Part shown: piece after piece, positions 7,940 through 15,947 of the stretch
How positions within the stretch are numbered: position 1 is the stretch's first letter
Layout of the letters: every line of letters starts with the position of its first letter
Source: JBGTIS01 sp041745535
GTDB lineage: Bacteria > Bacteroidota > Bacteroidia > Cytophagales > Cyclobacteriaceae
Assembly (NCBI GenBank): GCA_041745535.1
Contig: JBGTIS010000371.1
Coordinates: 1-20,804, forward strand
DNA length: 20,804 nucleotides
Reading direction: 5' to 3'
Notes under the pieces: model-generated
What the model saw: the letters and a program-made list of their open reading frames with translations, nothing else
Databases searched by the model: none
What the model was told of the DNA's origin: nothing
Made by a program: the position numbers and the translations under genes

Positions 7940-7949
7940 GCACTGATCC
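7940..7949. repeat. Right target-site duplication of the putative element
   Basis: This is the second exact copy of GCACTGATCC, directly after the right terminal inverted repeat and 5 bp before the stop codon of the UbiA-family gene. It overlaps the left half of a small palindrome, CTGATC-CTGC-GATCAG (7943-7958), so the target was probably a hairpin at the 3' end of that gene. Confidence 0.7.
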
Positions 7950-7954
7950 TGCGA

Positions 7955-8833
7955 TCAGAAAAACCCCATACTCAGAATGCCGCCCAGCATAATTAATTTA
8001 CATAAACTGCTGAGGAGCGCAAAATCCCGTCGGGTATCGGCCCTGATGAGTCGCGCCAAAAATACAGTAACAGGAATCATCAACGTAAAAAAGTAAATTA
8101 CCAGCAGCCAGTTACCCAAAATACCCGACACCAAAAATAAGAGGCAGGTAAACAGCGCCGTTAGTCCGTACAACAAAAATTTGGTACGGGGAATTCCCCA
8201 GATAATGGGCAACGTTCTGCATCCGAAGGTAGCATCACCTTTCAGATCCTCTATATCTTTAATAATTTCACGTACCAGCGAAATAGAGAAAGCGAACAAG
8301 GCATAATAGTTCACCAACAGGTAATTGGCATGATAATACACTGAAACCACCGTAATGGCCAATCCAGTAAGAAAGGCGATACAAAAGTTACCAATAAAGG
8401 GCAAGCGTTTAAGTTGATTGGAATAAAACCAAAGCAGAAAAGCCGCCATAAAATTGATAATACCAACTGCCAGAGAAAGGTAAAAACCAATCAGCACACC
8501 CAGCACATTCAGCACCGTATGGGCCATAATCACTTTTCGCCTCCTTACCAGTTTGCCTACCACCACCCGGTCGGGCTTGTTGATAAAATCAATTTTGATG
8601 TCGTAATAATCGTTGATGATATAACCCGCGGCGGCAATCAGCACCGTGGAAACAGACAGCAGCAACAAATGAAAATCTTTCACATACTGAAACCAGTTAT
8701 CGGGGCGGGCAATCAAAAAAACAGCAGTACCATACTGCGCCAGCGCGATAATTATCAGGTTGGGCAGCCGGGTAAGCCGGATAATTCCCGGAATCAAAAG
8801 CTTGTCTTGATGTGCTCTGTCGGCCGTTTTCAT
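7955..8833 (-). CDS. UbiA-family prenyltransferase (geranylgeranylglycerol-phosphate geranylgeranyltransferase-like)
   Basis: A polytopic membrane enzyme of 292 residues that transfers a prenyl chain from a prenyl diphosphate to an acceptor. Both aspartate-rich motifs that bind Mg-diphosphate are present: NDYYDIKIDFINKPDR at about residues 74-89 (D75, D78, D82) and VREIIKDIEDLKGDATFG at about 187-204 (D193, D196, D200). About eight or nine hydrophobic segments span the rest. The second motif resembles the Bacteroidota proteins usually annotated as geranylgeranylglycerol-phosphate geranylgeranyltransferases. MenA- or UbiA-like acceptors cannot be excluded, as no other quinone or lipid gene is nearby. 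The stop codon lies in a small palindrome, and the putative element is inserted 5 bp beyond it. The gene is divergent from the methionine synthase locus across a 246-bp gap in which I see no clear minus-strand promoter. Confidence 0.85.
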   Translation of the reverse strand: MKTADRAHQDKLLIPGIIRLTRLPNLIIIALAQYGTAVFLIARPDNWFQYVKDFHLLLLSVSTVLIAAAGYIINDYYDIKIDFINKPDRVVVGKLVRRRKVIMAHTVLNVLGVLIGFYLSLAVGIINFMAAFLLWFYSNQLKRLPFIGNFCIAFLTGLAITVVSVYYHANYLLVNYYALFAFSISLVREIIKDIEDLKGDATFGCRTLPIIWGIPRTKFLLYGLTALFTCLLFLVSGILGNWLLVIYFFTLMIPVTVFLARLIRADTRRDFALLSSLCKLIMLGGILSMGFF

Positions 8834-9042
8834 ACATATTTCTTATCCACGCAACCACAAATTTTAACCAAATCACCTCACTTAGCGCTTGTATAAACTA
8901 ATAAGACAAAAATCTGGAAAATATTGTGAATAATAAAAGAATTACACTTCTCCATTTCGATTTATCTGAATTTATTTCTTTGATATAACATCAAAAAGGA
9001 ATAAAATCCGTATGGACATTATGTATTTGTCAGCGAAAGACC

Positions 9043-9051
9043 TATACTTTG
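9043..9051 (+). promoter_or_regulatory. Candidate promoter of the methionine synthase N-terminal gene
   Basis: TATACTTTG (then C) resembles the Bacteroidota -7 element TAnnTTTG with one extra base in the spacer, and it lies 28 bp before the ATG at 9080. TTATG at 9019-9023 sits 19 bp upstream and is a weak -33 candidate; a TTTG at 9026-9029 is too close. If right, transcription starts at about 9058 and the leader is only about 20 nt, which leaves no room for a riboswitch. The rest of the 8834-9079 gap is AT-rich with nothing else recognisable. Confidence 0.4.
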
Positions 9052-9079
9052 CAGTTATTCCATCCTATAACCTAGCTGA

Positions 9080-10105
9080 ATGAGCGATACTAAGAAGATT
9101 TTACAGGAGATTTTAAGTGAAAGATTATTAATTATCGACGGTGCCATGGGTACCATGATCCAGAAGCACGACCTCACAGAAGAGGATTTCAGAGGCTCCC
9201 GTTTTAGAAATCATTCACATTCCTTAAAAGGCAACAACGACCTGTTATCGATTACCAGACCTGACATTATTAAAGATATTCACCGGGCTTACTTTGAGGC
9301 TGGTGCTGACATTGCCGAAACCAATACTTTTTCATCTACTTCTATTGCACAGGCCGATTACGCACTGGAAGAAGCTGTATACGACATCAACTTTGCTTCG
9401 GCAAAAATAGCCAGGGAAGTAGCAGAAGCATTCACAAAGCAGCAACCGGATAAGCCTCGTTTTGTAGCCGGATCTATTGGTCCTACCAACCGGACGGCCT
9501 CCCTTTCGCCCGATGTGAACGACCCTGGTTTCCGGGCCATTACCTACGACCAACTGGTAGAGGCCTATACCGAACAGATTAAAGGCCTGATTGATGGCGG
9601 AGCTGATCTTTTACTGGTAGAAACTGTTTTTGATACACTCAATGCCAAAGCTGCCTTGTTTGCTATCAATACGTACCTGGAAGACAATAACCAGGACCTG
9701 CCCATCATGGTTTCCGGTACCATTACCGATGCCAGCGGCAGAACCTTATCCGGGCAAACCACCGAAGCTTTCTGGCATTCCATTGCCCATGCAAACCTGT
9801 TCAGTGTTGGTCTTAACTGTGCTTTGGGCGCCAAAGATTTGCTTCCTTATATCAAGGAATTATCAAAACATGCTACCTGTTATGTGTCTGCGCACCCGAA
9901 CGCGGGTTTGCCCAATGAATTTGGACAGTATGACCAAACTCCCGCACAAATGGCCAATGAACTGGAAGCCTTCATCAATCACCATTATCTGAATATTGTA
10001 GGAGGCTGTTGTGGTACTACCCCGGCCCATATCCGTCAGATTGCCGATATGGCAGCCCGGTATCAGCCTCGGAAATTAGCGGGGAAATCTTTGGAAACCG
10101 TATAA
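9080..10105 (+). CDS. Homocysteine S-methyltransferase domain of split methionine synthase
   Basis: This gene encodes only the first module of cobalamin-dependent methionine synthase, the barrel that binds zinc and homocysteine and takes the methyl group from methylcobalamin. The start reads LLIIDGAMGTMIQ. GADIAETNTFSSTSIAQADY follows, and the three zinc-ligand cysteines are visible as C247 (in GLNCALGA) and C310-C311 (in GGCCGTTPAHI). At 341 residues the protein stops about where the first domain of single-chain MetH ends. The remaining modules are encoded by the next gene, 140 bp downstream. I recall this two-gene arrangement from other Bacteroidota, so it is probably functional rather than a frameshift: no remnant of linker sequence connects the two frames. 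An intrinsic terminator follows the stop. Confidence 0.93.
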   Translation: MSDTKKILQEILSERLLIIDGAMGTMIQKHDLTEEDFRGSRFRNHSHSLKGNNDLLSITRPDIIKDIHRAYFEAGADIAETNTFSSTSIAQADYALEEAVYDINFASAKIAREVAEAFTKQQPDKPRFVAGSIGPTNRTASLSPDVNDPGFRAITYDQLVEAYTEQIKGLIDGGADLLLVETVFDTLNAKAALFAINTYLEDNNQDLPIMVSGTITDASGRTLSGQTTEAFWHSIAHANLFSVGLNCALGAKDLLPYIKELSKHATCYVSAHPNAGLPNEFGQYDQTPAQMANELEAFINHHYLNIVGGCCGTTPAHIRQIADMAARYQPRKLAGKSLETV

Positions 10106-10141
10106 TTTCCAAAGTATTTTTTTAAAATCCGAATCTACTTA

Positions 10142-10178
10142 GGCCGGCTGCGGCAAAAGAAGTCGGCCACAGTTTTTT
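10142..10178 (+). terminator. Intrinsic terminator between the two methionine synthase genes
   Basis: GGCCGGCT (10142-10149) pairs with AGTCGGCC (10161-10168) with one G-U pair around an 11-nt loop. After four bases (ACAG) comes a run of six T (10173-10178). It should reduce read-through from the N-terminal gene into the C-terminal gene. Confidence 0.65.
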
Positions 10179-10196
10179 ATTGTCAGAATCGCTTCC

Positions 10197-10204
10197 CAAC
10201 TTTG
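10197..10204 (+). promoter_or_regulatory. Possible -7 element for the methionine synthase C-terminal gene
   Basis: CAACTTTG (then C) differs from TAnnTTTG at one position and shares ACTTTGC with the element before the N-terminal gene. It lies 41 bp before the ATG at 10246 and just after the terminator. There is no good -33 match at standard spacing; a TTG at 10180-10182 is only 14 bp away. Weak support. Confidence 0.25.
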
Positions 10205-10245
10205 CCTCCTCGATATTAGTATTTTATTACTATTAACAGAATCTC

Positions 10246-12978
10246 ATGTGTCAAACTTTTGAAGAGAATGAGGATAAATCATTGGATTTATACCTCAGCG
10301 GATTGGAACCGCTGGTAGTAAATGAAACTACCGGTTTTGTAAATATTGGTGAACGTACCAACGTAACCGGTTCCCGGAAATTTGCCAGACTTATTATTGA
10401 AGAAAAGTACGAAGAAGCCGTCGCCATAGCCCGGGATCAGGTAGAAAACGGGGCGCAGATCATCGACGTGAACATGGACGAAGGGATGCTGGATGGCGAG
10501 AAAGCGATGGTAAAATTCCTGCACCTGATTGCCTCCGAACCCGATATTGCCCGCGTACCTGTAATGATAGACTCTTCCAAATGGAGCATTATTGAAGCCG
10601 GATTAAAATGTGTGCAAGGCAAAAGTATTGTCAACTCCATCAGCATGAAGGAAGGAGAAGAAAGTTTTATCTGGCAGGCCAAACGTGTCAAAATGTACGG
10701 AGCAGCCACCATTGTAATGGCATTCGACGAAAAAGGCCAGGCCGATTCTTATGAACGGCGTATTGAGATCGTACAGCGATCGTACGACATTCTGGTGAAC
10801 CAGGTAAAATTTCCCCGACAGGATATTATCTTCGATTTGAACATATTTCCCGTTGCCACGGGTATTGATGAACATAAAAATTACGCGTTAGACTTTTTCA
10901 AGGCTACCACCTGGGTGAAGAAAAATCTGCCCGGTGCCCGCATAAGTGGCGGGGTGAGTAATGTTTCTTTTTCGTTCCGGGGCAACAATCCCGTACGGGA
11001 AGCCATGCACTCTGCCTTTTTGTATCATGCTAAAAAAGCCGGGATGGACATGGGTATCGTGAACCCCGGCATGCTCGAAATTTACGACAATATTCCGCAA
11101 GACCTGCTGGAACGGGTAGAAGACGTACTTCTGAACCGCCGCGACGATGCTACTGAACGCCTGCTGGAGTTTGCCGAAAATGTAAAAGGAGGCGAAAAAG
11201 TTAATAAAAAAGACGATCAGTGGCGCAGCGAACCGGTGCACAAACGCCTGGAACATGCTTTGGTAAAAGGTATTACCGAATTTATTGAAGCCGATGTGGA
11301 AGAAACCCGTCAGCTATTTGACAAACCGATCGAAGTAATTGAAGGCCCGCTGATGGATGGGATGAATGTGGTAGGCGACCTGTTTGGTGCCGGAAAAATG
11401 TTTTTGCCCCAGGTGGTAAAAAGTGCCCGGGTGATGAAAAAAGCCGTGGCGTATCTGCTTCCTTTTATTGAAGAGGAAAAGCTAAAAGGAGGCGACCAGA
11501 GTAAAAACGCAGGCAAAGTACTGTTGGCAACCGTGAAGGGCGACGTACACGACATCGGGAAAAATATTGTAGGCGTGGTAATGGGCTGTAACAATTTTGA
11601 GGTGATAGACATGGGCGTGATGGTGCCCACCGAAAAAATTCTGGCCAAAGCCAAAGAAGAAAATGTAGACGTAATTGGTCTGAGTGGTTTAATTACACCG
11701 TCGCTGGACGTAATGGTAGGCGTAGCCAAATCGATGCAGGAAGAAGGTTTTACCATGCCTTTGCTTATTGGCGGCGCTACCACTTCGCGCATCCATACTG
11801 CTGTAAAAATAGCCACCAATTACAAGGGTGCAGTGGTTCATGTGTTGGATGCTTCGAGATCGGTGCCGGTATTAAGCAGCCTGCTGAACAAAGAATCCGG
11901 CCCTGCCTTTTCACAGAAGATTTACGATGAGTATCAGGATCTACGGGAGAAGCACGCCGGAAAACAGCAGAAGAAAAACTTTGCGCCCATTGCCGAAGCC
12001 CGCGCCAATAAATTCAAAACCAATTGGGAAGAACGGGAAATTACCAAACCTAAATTTCTGGGCACCAAAGTATTTGATAATTATTCACTGGAAGAAATTA
12101 GCGCGTACATCGACTGGACGCCCTTTTTCCAAACCTGGCAACTGGCGGGCCGGTATCCTAAAATACTGAACGACGAAGTGGTAGGCGAACAGGCCCGGGC
12201 CTTGTACCAGGATGCCCGGGAAATGCTGAAAAAAATAATTGATGAAAAATGGCTCACCGCCAAAGGAGTAATTGGTTTTTTCCCGGCTAATACCATTCAT
12301 GACGACGACACCGCAGTATATCAGTTCAATGGCCATGAAGAGAACCGTGAACAGGTGATAGAAACCCTGCGCCATTTGCGGCAGCAGACCAAACGTTCCG
12401 ATAAAGTGCCATACCTGAGTCTGGCAGATTTTGTGGCCCCCAAAGAAACAGGAAAAGCTGATTACATTGGCGCTTTTGCCGTAACTACCGGCATTGGCGC
12501 CGATGAAAAAGCCAAAGAATTCGCCGACCGTCTGGACGATTATAACTCCATTATGGTAAAAGCCCTGGCCGACCGCCTGGCGGAAGCCTTTGCGGAAATG
12601 CTGCACAAAAAAGTACGTAAAGAATACTGGGGGTATGCCGCCGACGAGCATTTGGAAAACGAAGAACTAATTCGTGAGGCCTACCAGGGTATTCGACCTG
12701 CGCCCGGCTATCCGGCCTGTCCCGAACACACCGAGAAAGCCACCCTGTTCCGCTTGCTGGATGCTGAGAAAAATGCGGATATTGTGCTTACCGAAAGCTT
12801 TGCCATGTATCCGGGCGCGGCGGTAAGCGGCTGGTATTTTTCACATCCTGAATCCAGGTATTTCGGAATATCCAAAATAGACAAAGATCAGGTAACTGAT
12901 TATGCCAGAAGAAAAGGCATGGATTTGAAAACAGCCGAAAAATGGCTGGCACCCAACCTGGGCTACGATCCTGAATAG
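10246..12978 (+). CDS. metH: Methionine synthase, folate-, cobalamin- and SAM-binding modules
   Basis: This is the larger part of cobalamin-dependent methionine synthase, at 910 residues. Domains in order: a pterin-binding barrel starting LSGLEPL and FVNIGERTNVTGSRKF (about residues 20-300); the cobalamin cap helices (about 320-410); the B12-binding Rossmann domain with GDVHDIGKNIVG, where H435 is the expected cobalt ligand, followed by GLSGLITPSLD and IGGATTSRIHTA; and the C-terminal reactivation domain that binds S-adenosylmethionine, with RPAPGYPACPEH at 817-828. It ends AEKWLAPNLGYDPE as complete MetH proteins do. It lacks the homocysteine/zinc module, supplied by the upstream gene, so the two proteins must act together. 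The start at LSGLEPL marks a clean interdomain cut. The flavodoxin or reductase partner is not in the window. Confidence 0.95.
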   Translation: MCQTFEENEDKSLDLYLSGLEPLVVNETTGFVNIGERTNVTGSRKFARLIIEEKYEEAVAIARDQVENGAQIIDVNMDEGMLDGEKAMVKFLHLIASEPDIARVPVMIDSSKWSIIEAGLKCVQGKSIVNSISMKEGEESFIWQAKRVKMYGAATIVMAFDEKGQADSYERRIEIVQRSYDILVNQVKFPRQDIIFDLNIFPVATGIDEHKNYALDFFKATTWVKKNLPGARISGGVSNVSFSFRGNNPVREAMHSAFLYHAKKAGMDMGIVNPGMLEIYDNIPQDLLERVEDVLLNRRDDATERLLEFAENVKGGEKVNKKDDQWRSEPVHKRLEHALVKGITEFIEADVEETRQLFDKPIEVIEGPLMDGMNVVGDLFGAGKMFLPQVVKSARVMKKAVAYLLPFIEEEKLKGGDQSKNAGKVLLATVKGDVHDIGKNIVGVVMGCNNFEVIDMGVMVPTEKILAKAKEENVDVIGLSGLITPSLDVMVGVAKSMQEEGFTMPLLIGGATTSRIHTAVKIATNYKGAVVHVLDASRSVPVLSSLLNKESGPAFSQKIYDEYQDLREKHAGKQQKKNFAPIAEARANKFKTNWEEREITKPKFLGTKVFDNYSLEEISAYIDWTPFFQTWQLAGRYPKILNDEVVGEQARALYQDAREMLKKIIDEKWLTAKGVIGFFPANTIHDDDTAVYQFNGHEENREQVIETLRHLRQQTKRSDKVPYLSLADFVAPKETGKADYIGAFAVTTGIGADEKAKEFADRLDDYNSIMVKALADRLAEAFAEMLHKKVRKEYWGYAADEHLENEELIREAYQGIRPAPGYPACPEHTEKATLFRLLDAEKNADIVLTESFAMYPGAAVSGWYFSHPESRYFGISKIDKDQVTDYARRKGMDLKTAEKWLAPNLGYDPE

Positions 12979-13008
12979 ACAGGGGAATATACAGTAAATA
13001 TGGTAGAC

Positions 13009-13021
13009 AATTCCGGGAATT
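13009..13021. repeat. Short palindrome upstream of the glycosyltransferase gene
   Basis: AATTCCGGGAATT is a 13-bp palindrome with 6-bp arms around a central G, 62 bp before the ATG at 13083. A 1-nt loop cannot form an RNA hairpin, so a protein-binding site is more likely if it has a role. It could also be chance. Confidence 0.3.
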
Positions 13022-13082
13022 TTGGTATGGGTTTCCGCATTGTGCAGCATCAATTTTGTATCGTGAAATTTTAACCAGAAAA

Positions 13083-14450
13083 ATGAATGATATGAATCCG
13101 AGCACGAAAGCTAAAATTTTATTCGCTACCGTACCGATGGATGGGCATTTTTACCCGCTCACTGCCTTAGCCGTTCACCTCAAAAAGCAGGGCTACGACG
13201 TACGCTGGTATACCGGAAGCATTTATCAGGAAAAGTTAAACAAACTGGAAATCCCTTATCTCCCTTTTCGTAAAGCTCGGGAGATAAATGCCTTTAACCT
13301 GGAGGAAATATTTCCTGAAAGGAAAAAATACAAGAGCATCATCAGCAAACTGAAGTTTGACATCAAACATGTGTTTGTAAAACGTGCTCCTGAATATTTT
13401 GAAGACATCAAAGCGATGTACCAGGAATTTCCTTTTGACCTGGTAATTGGCGATGCTGGTTTTACAGGACTGCCCCTGATTAGGCGGATGTTGCACAAAC
13501 CGGTAATTGCGGTAAGCGTAGTGCCGCTGATGGAAACTTCCAGAAACCTGCCGCCTTATGGGATGGGCTTAACTCCCGCTGATAATTTTACAGGAAAGCT
13601 CCGCCAGCGATTGTCGCGGTTCCTTTCCAAACATATAATTTTCAAAGAAGCTACCGTAGAAATTAATAAAATATTCAGGTCATACGGTTTACCCACTACC
13701 AGCGAAGTAATCTTTGATCTGGTAATTCGCGAATCAGACTTAGTGTTGCAAAGCGGAGCACCCGGATTTGAATATAAAAGAAGGGATATGAGCGATAACA
13801 TTCGCTTTATTGGGTCTCTTTTACCCTATCAGGAGAAAAAGCAGGTAGTCTTTTTCGAGCATTTATACAAGTTAAAGCAATATCATAAAGTAATACTGGT
13901 AACGCAGGGAACAGTGGAAAAAGATCCGGAAAAAATTATTGTTCCTACCCTGGAAGCTTTCAAAAATTCACCCTATCTGGTAATTGTAACTACTGGCGGA
14001 TCGCAAACTCAGGCGCTACGGGCACGCTATCCGCAGAACAACGTCATCATCGAAGATTTTATTGACTTTAACTACATTATGCCTTATACCGATGTGTATG
14101 TAACCAATGGCGGTTATGGTGGCGTATTGCTGGGCATTGAACATAAACTACCCATGGTAGTGGCGGGCATTCACGAAGGAAAATGTGAAATTACCGCCCG
14201 GGTGGGTTATTTCAAACTGGGTATTAACCTGAAAACAGAAACCCCTACCCCACAGCAAATCGCCAAAAGTGTAGAGGAAGTAATGGATGACGTTAGCTAC
14301 AAAAAAAATGTAGCGCAGTTCAAAGAGGAACTCAGCCAATACAATCCGGCAGCGCTTTGCGAGCAATATGTATTGGAATTGCTGGGAAAGCAAAATACTG
14401 CTTCAGCAACCAAAGCAATAGAAAACACACAAGAACTGGAACTAAGCTAA
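13083..14450 (+). CDS. GT1-type glycosyltransferase (macrolide/UDP-glucuronosyltransferase-like)
   Basis: A GT-B fold glycosyltransferase of about 455 residues. The N-terminal half begins KILFATVPMDGHFYPLTALA, with the GH-x-x-P pattern at about residues 21-25 where GT1 enzymes carry the catalytic histidine (H22). The C-terminal half holds the nucleotide-sugar region: VTNGGYGGVLLGIEHKLPMVV, then a glutamate at HEGKCE where many GT1 enzymes have an acidic residue and glutamine (DQ). The usual HGG reads NGG. The frame extends to a TTG at 13056, but ATG 13083 (MNDMNPS) is the likely start and ATG 13092 is possible. No signal peptide is seen. Such enzymes glycosylate lipids, carotenoids or natural products; the acceptor is not evident and no pathway genes are adjacent. 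It lies 104 bp after metH and has its own terminator. Confidence 0.87.
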   Translation: MNDMNPSTKAKILFATVPMDGHFYPLTALAVHLKKQGYDVRWYTGSIYQEKLNKLEIPYLPFRKAREINAFNLEEIFPERKKYKSIISKLKFDIKHVFVKRAPEYFEDIKAMYQEFPFDLVIGDAGFTGLPLIRRMLHKPVIAVSVVPLMETSRNLPPYGMGLTPADNFTGKLRQRLSRFLSKHIIFKEATVEINKIFRSYGLPTTSEVIFDLVIRESDLVLQSGAPGFEYKRRDMSDNIRFIGSLLPYQEKKQVVFFEHLYKLKQYHKVILVTQGTVEKDPEKIIVPTLEAFKNSPYLVIVTTGGSQTQALRARYPQNNVIIEDFIDFNYIMPYTDVYVTNGGYGGVLLGIEHKLPMVVAGIHEGKCEITARVGYFKLGINLKTETPTPQQIAKSVEEVMDDVSYKKNVAQFKEELSQYNPAALCEQYVLELLGKQNTASATKAIENTQELELS

Positions 14451-14480
14451 TTTCTCAGATGACTTGGGTTTCATTGTTGG

Positions 14481-14518
14481 GCCACTGCTGATTAATTTGG
14501 CAGTGGCTTTCACTTTTT
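14481..14518 (+). terminator. Intrinsic terminator after the glycosyltransferase gene
   Basis: GCCACTGC (14481-14488) and GCAGTGGC (14500-14507) form a perfect 8-bp stem with an 11-nt loop, followed by the T-rich tract TTTCACTTTTT. It separates this gene from the convergent BNR_4 gene. Confidence 0.75.
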
Positions 14519-15830
14519 ATTTTACCGCCACATCTACAGCCGCCTTGATGTTACAATCGTAATCGGTGTAATGAATATACTTTTCATTTTCCATCCACAA
14601 TACGGTGGTTTTGTTTTCTTTGGGTAAATCCCGTACCACAAACGGTCTTACCTGATCGTATCGCGAGTTTTTTGTAATGGCAACTGATTTCCATTTTTTT
14701 CCTCCATTACCTGTTTGCCATTGTTCTATTTCGAAAATTCCGTTCACCGGCCTGGATAAAAATACGGTAGCCGGATGATTGGGATCGAGCGTAAGTCCTC
14801 CGGAATAAAAATTTTCCCGTTCTTCTTCTCCTTCCGGCGTTTGGGGAAACCATTTGCTGGCTTTACATATTTCGTAATCCTGCCAGTTTTTACCATCATA
14901 CCAGGCATAATGGTAGCGATGATCCGTATCTTCCGGTAACCGGGTGTAGGCAATTACCGGGTTGCCCTCTTCATTTTCACAAATATCCCACACCCAGGCA
15001 CGGGCTTTTGTGGGTACAGCATCGTATACTTTGGTGGCATTTTTGGGCTCAAAAGGAAGTTCTTCTACGGGACATATTTTAGCGCCATCGGCTTTATAAA
15101 AAGCGCCGTTCTGGTAATACGCGTAATACACACTGTTGGTAAGCTCGTTGCGCGGATGCCCGTCGGTAAACACCATGTGGATCTTGTCCTTTCCGTTTGA
15201 ATAATATTTCACATAAGGCCGTTGTCCCGGATCGTAAGGCTTTGGACTCACCACCACCTTTGCCGTTGCCCAGGAGGTTCCCCCATCATCTGACCAGCTC
15301 ATGTTAGGTTTAAAGCCTAACCAGCGCCCAAATAAATAAATGCGGTTATTTTCTTCTGTCAGAATAAAAGGATTCGCATATGTGTATTTGCCATTTATAT
15401 ATTCGGCCAGCAAAGTAGTATCGTTTGGATTGATGGTTACCGGTGCTTTCCAGTTGGAAATATCTTTTGGTTTACTGGAAATGCTCATATAAATATCTTT
15501 ATTATGATGCATGGTGTAAAAGGCCATAATGTGCCCATCAGGCCGCACCACAAAAGCCGGATTATTATGATCGTCTATTTCCAGTTTCGGGTAAATGATC
15601 TGTGCACTGGTTTTTTGGTTTTGTAAATTATAACTGCCTACTTCCACACTTCCATCTTTTTTTACCCATCCGGTAATAATCTGGGGGGAGTCGCCGGGCA
15701 GGTATATGGCCCGTGGATCAGAAAACCAGCACCAGGCACCGTCGTTGGTCAACATGCTGGAAGACTGACTTTTAGCCAGACTGGCAGAAAAAATTAATAA
15801 CAGAAACAGAAAGTATTTACGAAATAACAT
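14517..15830 (-). CDS. Secreted BNR_4 beta-propeller protein, possible polysaccharide lyase or hydrolase
   Basis: A 437-residue exported protein with a signal peptide (MLFRKYFLFLLLIFSASLAKSQ). The body matches the BNR_4 repeat family. It opens with NDGAWCWFSDPRAIYLPG, has RPDGHIMAFYTMHHNKD (H100, H108, H109), then YTYANPFILTEENNRIYLFGRW (Y151, R169), an Asp-box-like turn SWSDDGGTSW at 178-187, and FTDGHPRNELTNSVYYAYY. Known relatives include seven-bladed-propeller ulvan lyases (PL24/PL25), whose catalytic His/Tyr/Arg residues lie in comparable places. I infer a carbohydrate-active role but cannot name the substrate. There is no SusC/SusD pair or other CAZyme beside it, so it is an orphan rather than part of a visible utilisation locus. 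A weak -7 match, TATATTGG, lies at 15852-15859 on this strand. Confidence 0.85.
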   Translation of the reverse strand: MLFRKYFLFLLLIFSASLAKSQSSSMLTNDGAWCWFSDPRAIYLPGDSPQIITGWVKKDGSVEVGSYNLQNQKTSAQIIYPKLEIDDHNNPAFVVRPDGHIMAFYTMHHNKDIYMSISSKPKDISNWKAPVTINPNDTTLLAEYINGKYTYANPFILTEENNRIYLFGRWLGFKPNMSWSDDGGTSWATAKVVVSPKPYDPGQRPYVKYYSNGKDKIHMVFTDGHPRNELTNSVYYAYYQNGAFYKADGAKICPVEELPFEPKNATKVYDAVPTKARAWVWDICENEEGNPVIAYTRLPEDTDHRYHYAWYDGKNWQDYEICKASKWFPQTPEGEEERENFYSGGLTLDPNHPATVFLSRPVNGIFEIEQWQTGNGGKKWKSVAITKNSRYDQVRPFVVRDLPKENKTTVLWMENEKYIHYTDYDCNIKAAVDVAVK

Positions 15831-15895
15831 ATTGGAAATTTTTAATGAAGCCCAATATATAAAAATATTTAATGACCTGTGAACATTATGGGTAC

Positions 15896-15926
15896 TTGCT
15901 TAATCAGCATCGGCTTTTTATCTTCC
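15896..15926 (+). promoter_or_regulatory. Possible promoter of the S9 peptidase gene
   Basis: TTG at 15896-15898 and TATCTTCC at 15919-15926 are 20 bp apart, the normal spacing for Bacteroidota -33 and -7 elements, although the last two bases of TAnnTTTG are not matched. The element ends 21 bp before the ATG at 15948. Confidence 0.33.
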
Positions 15927-15947
15927 TGTCATAAACCATGAGATAAC

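Noticed and set aside
8834..9079. A possible SAM or cobalamin riboswitch upstream of the methionine synthase genes.
   Set aside because: I see no B12-box or SAM-riboswitch core, the region is AT-rich and unstructured, and the likely promoter leaves a leader of only about 20 nt.
9630..9992. A 120-codon + strand frame within the methionine synthase N-terminal gene.
   Set aside because: It is an alternative frame of a gene with clear zinc and substrate motifs; the translation is Pro/Met/Leu-rich and matches nothing.
10106..10245. A frameshift or disruption splitting a single metH gene.
   Set aside because: Each part starts and ends at a domain boundary, no linker remnant is visible, and a terminator and promoter-like element lie between. 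A designed two-gene arrangement fits better.
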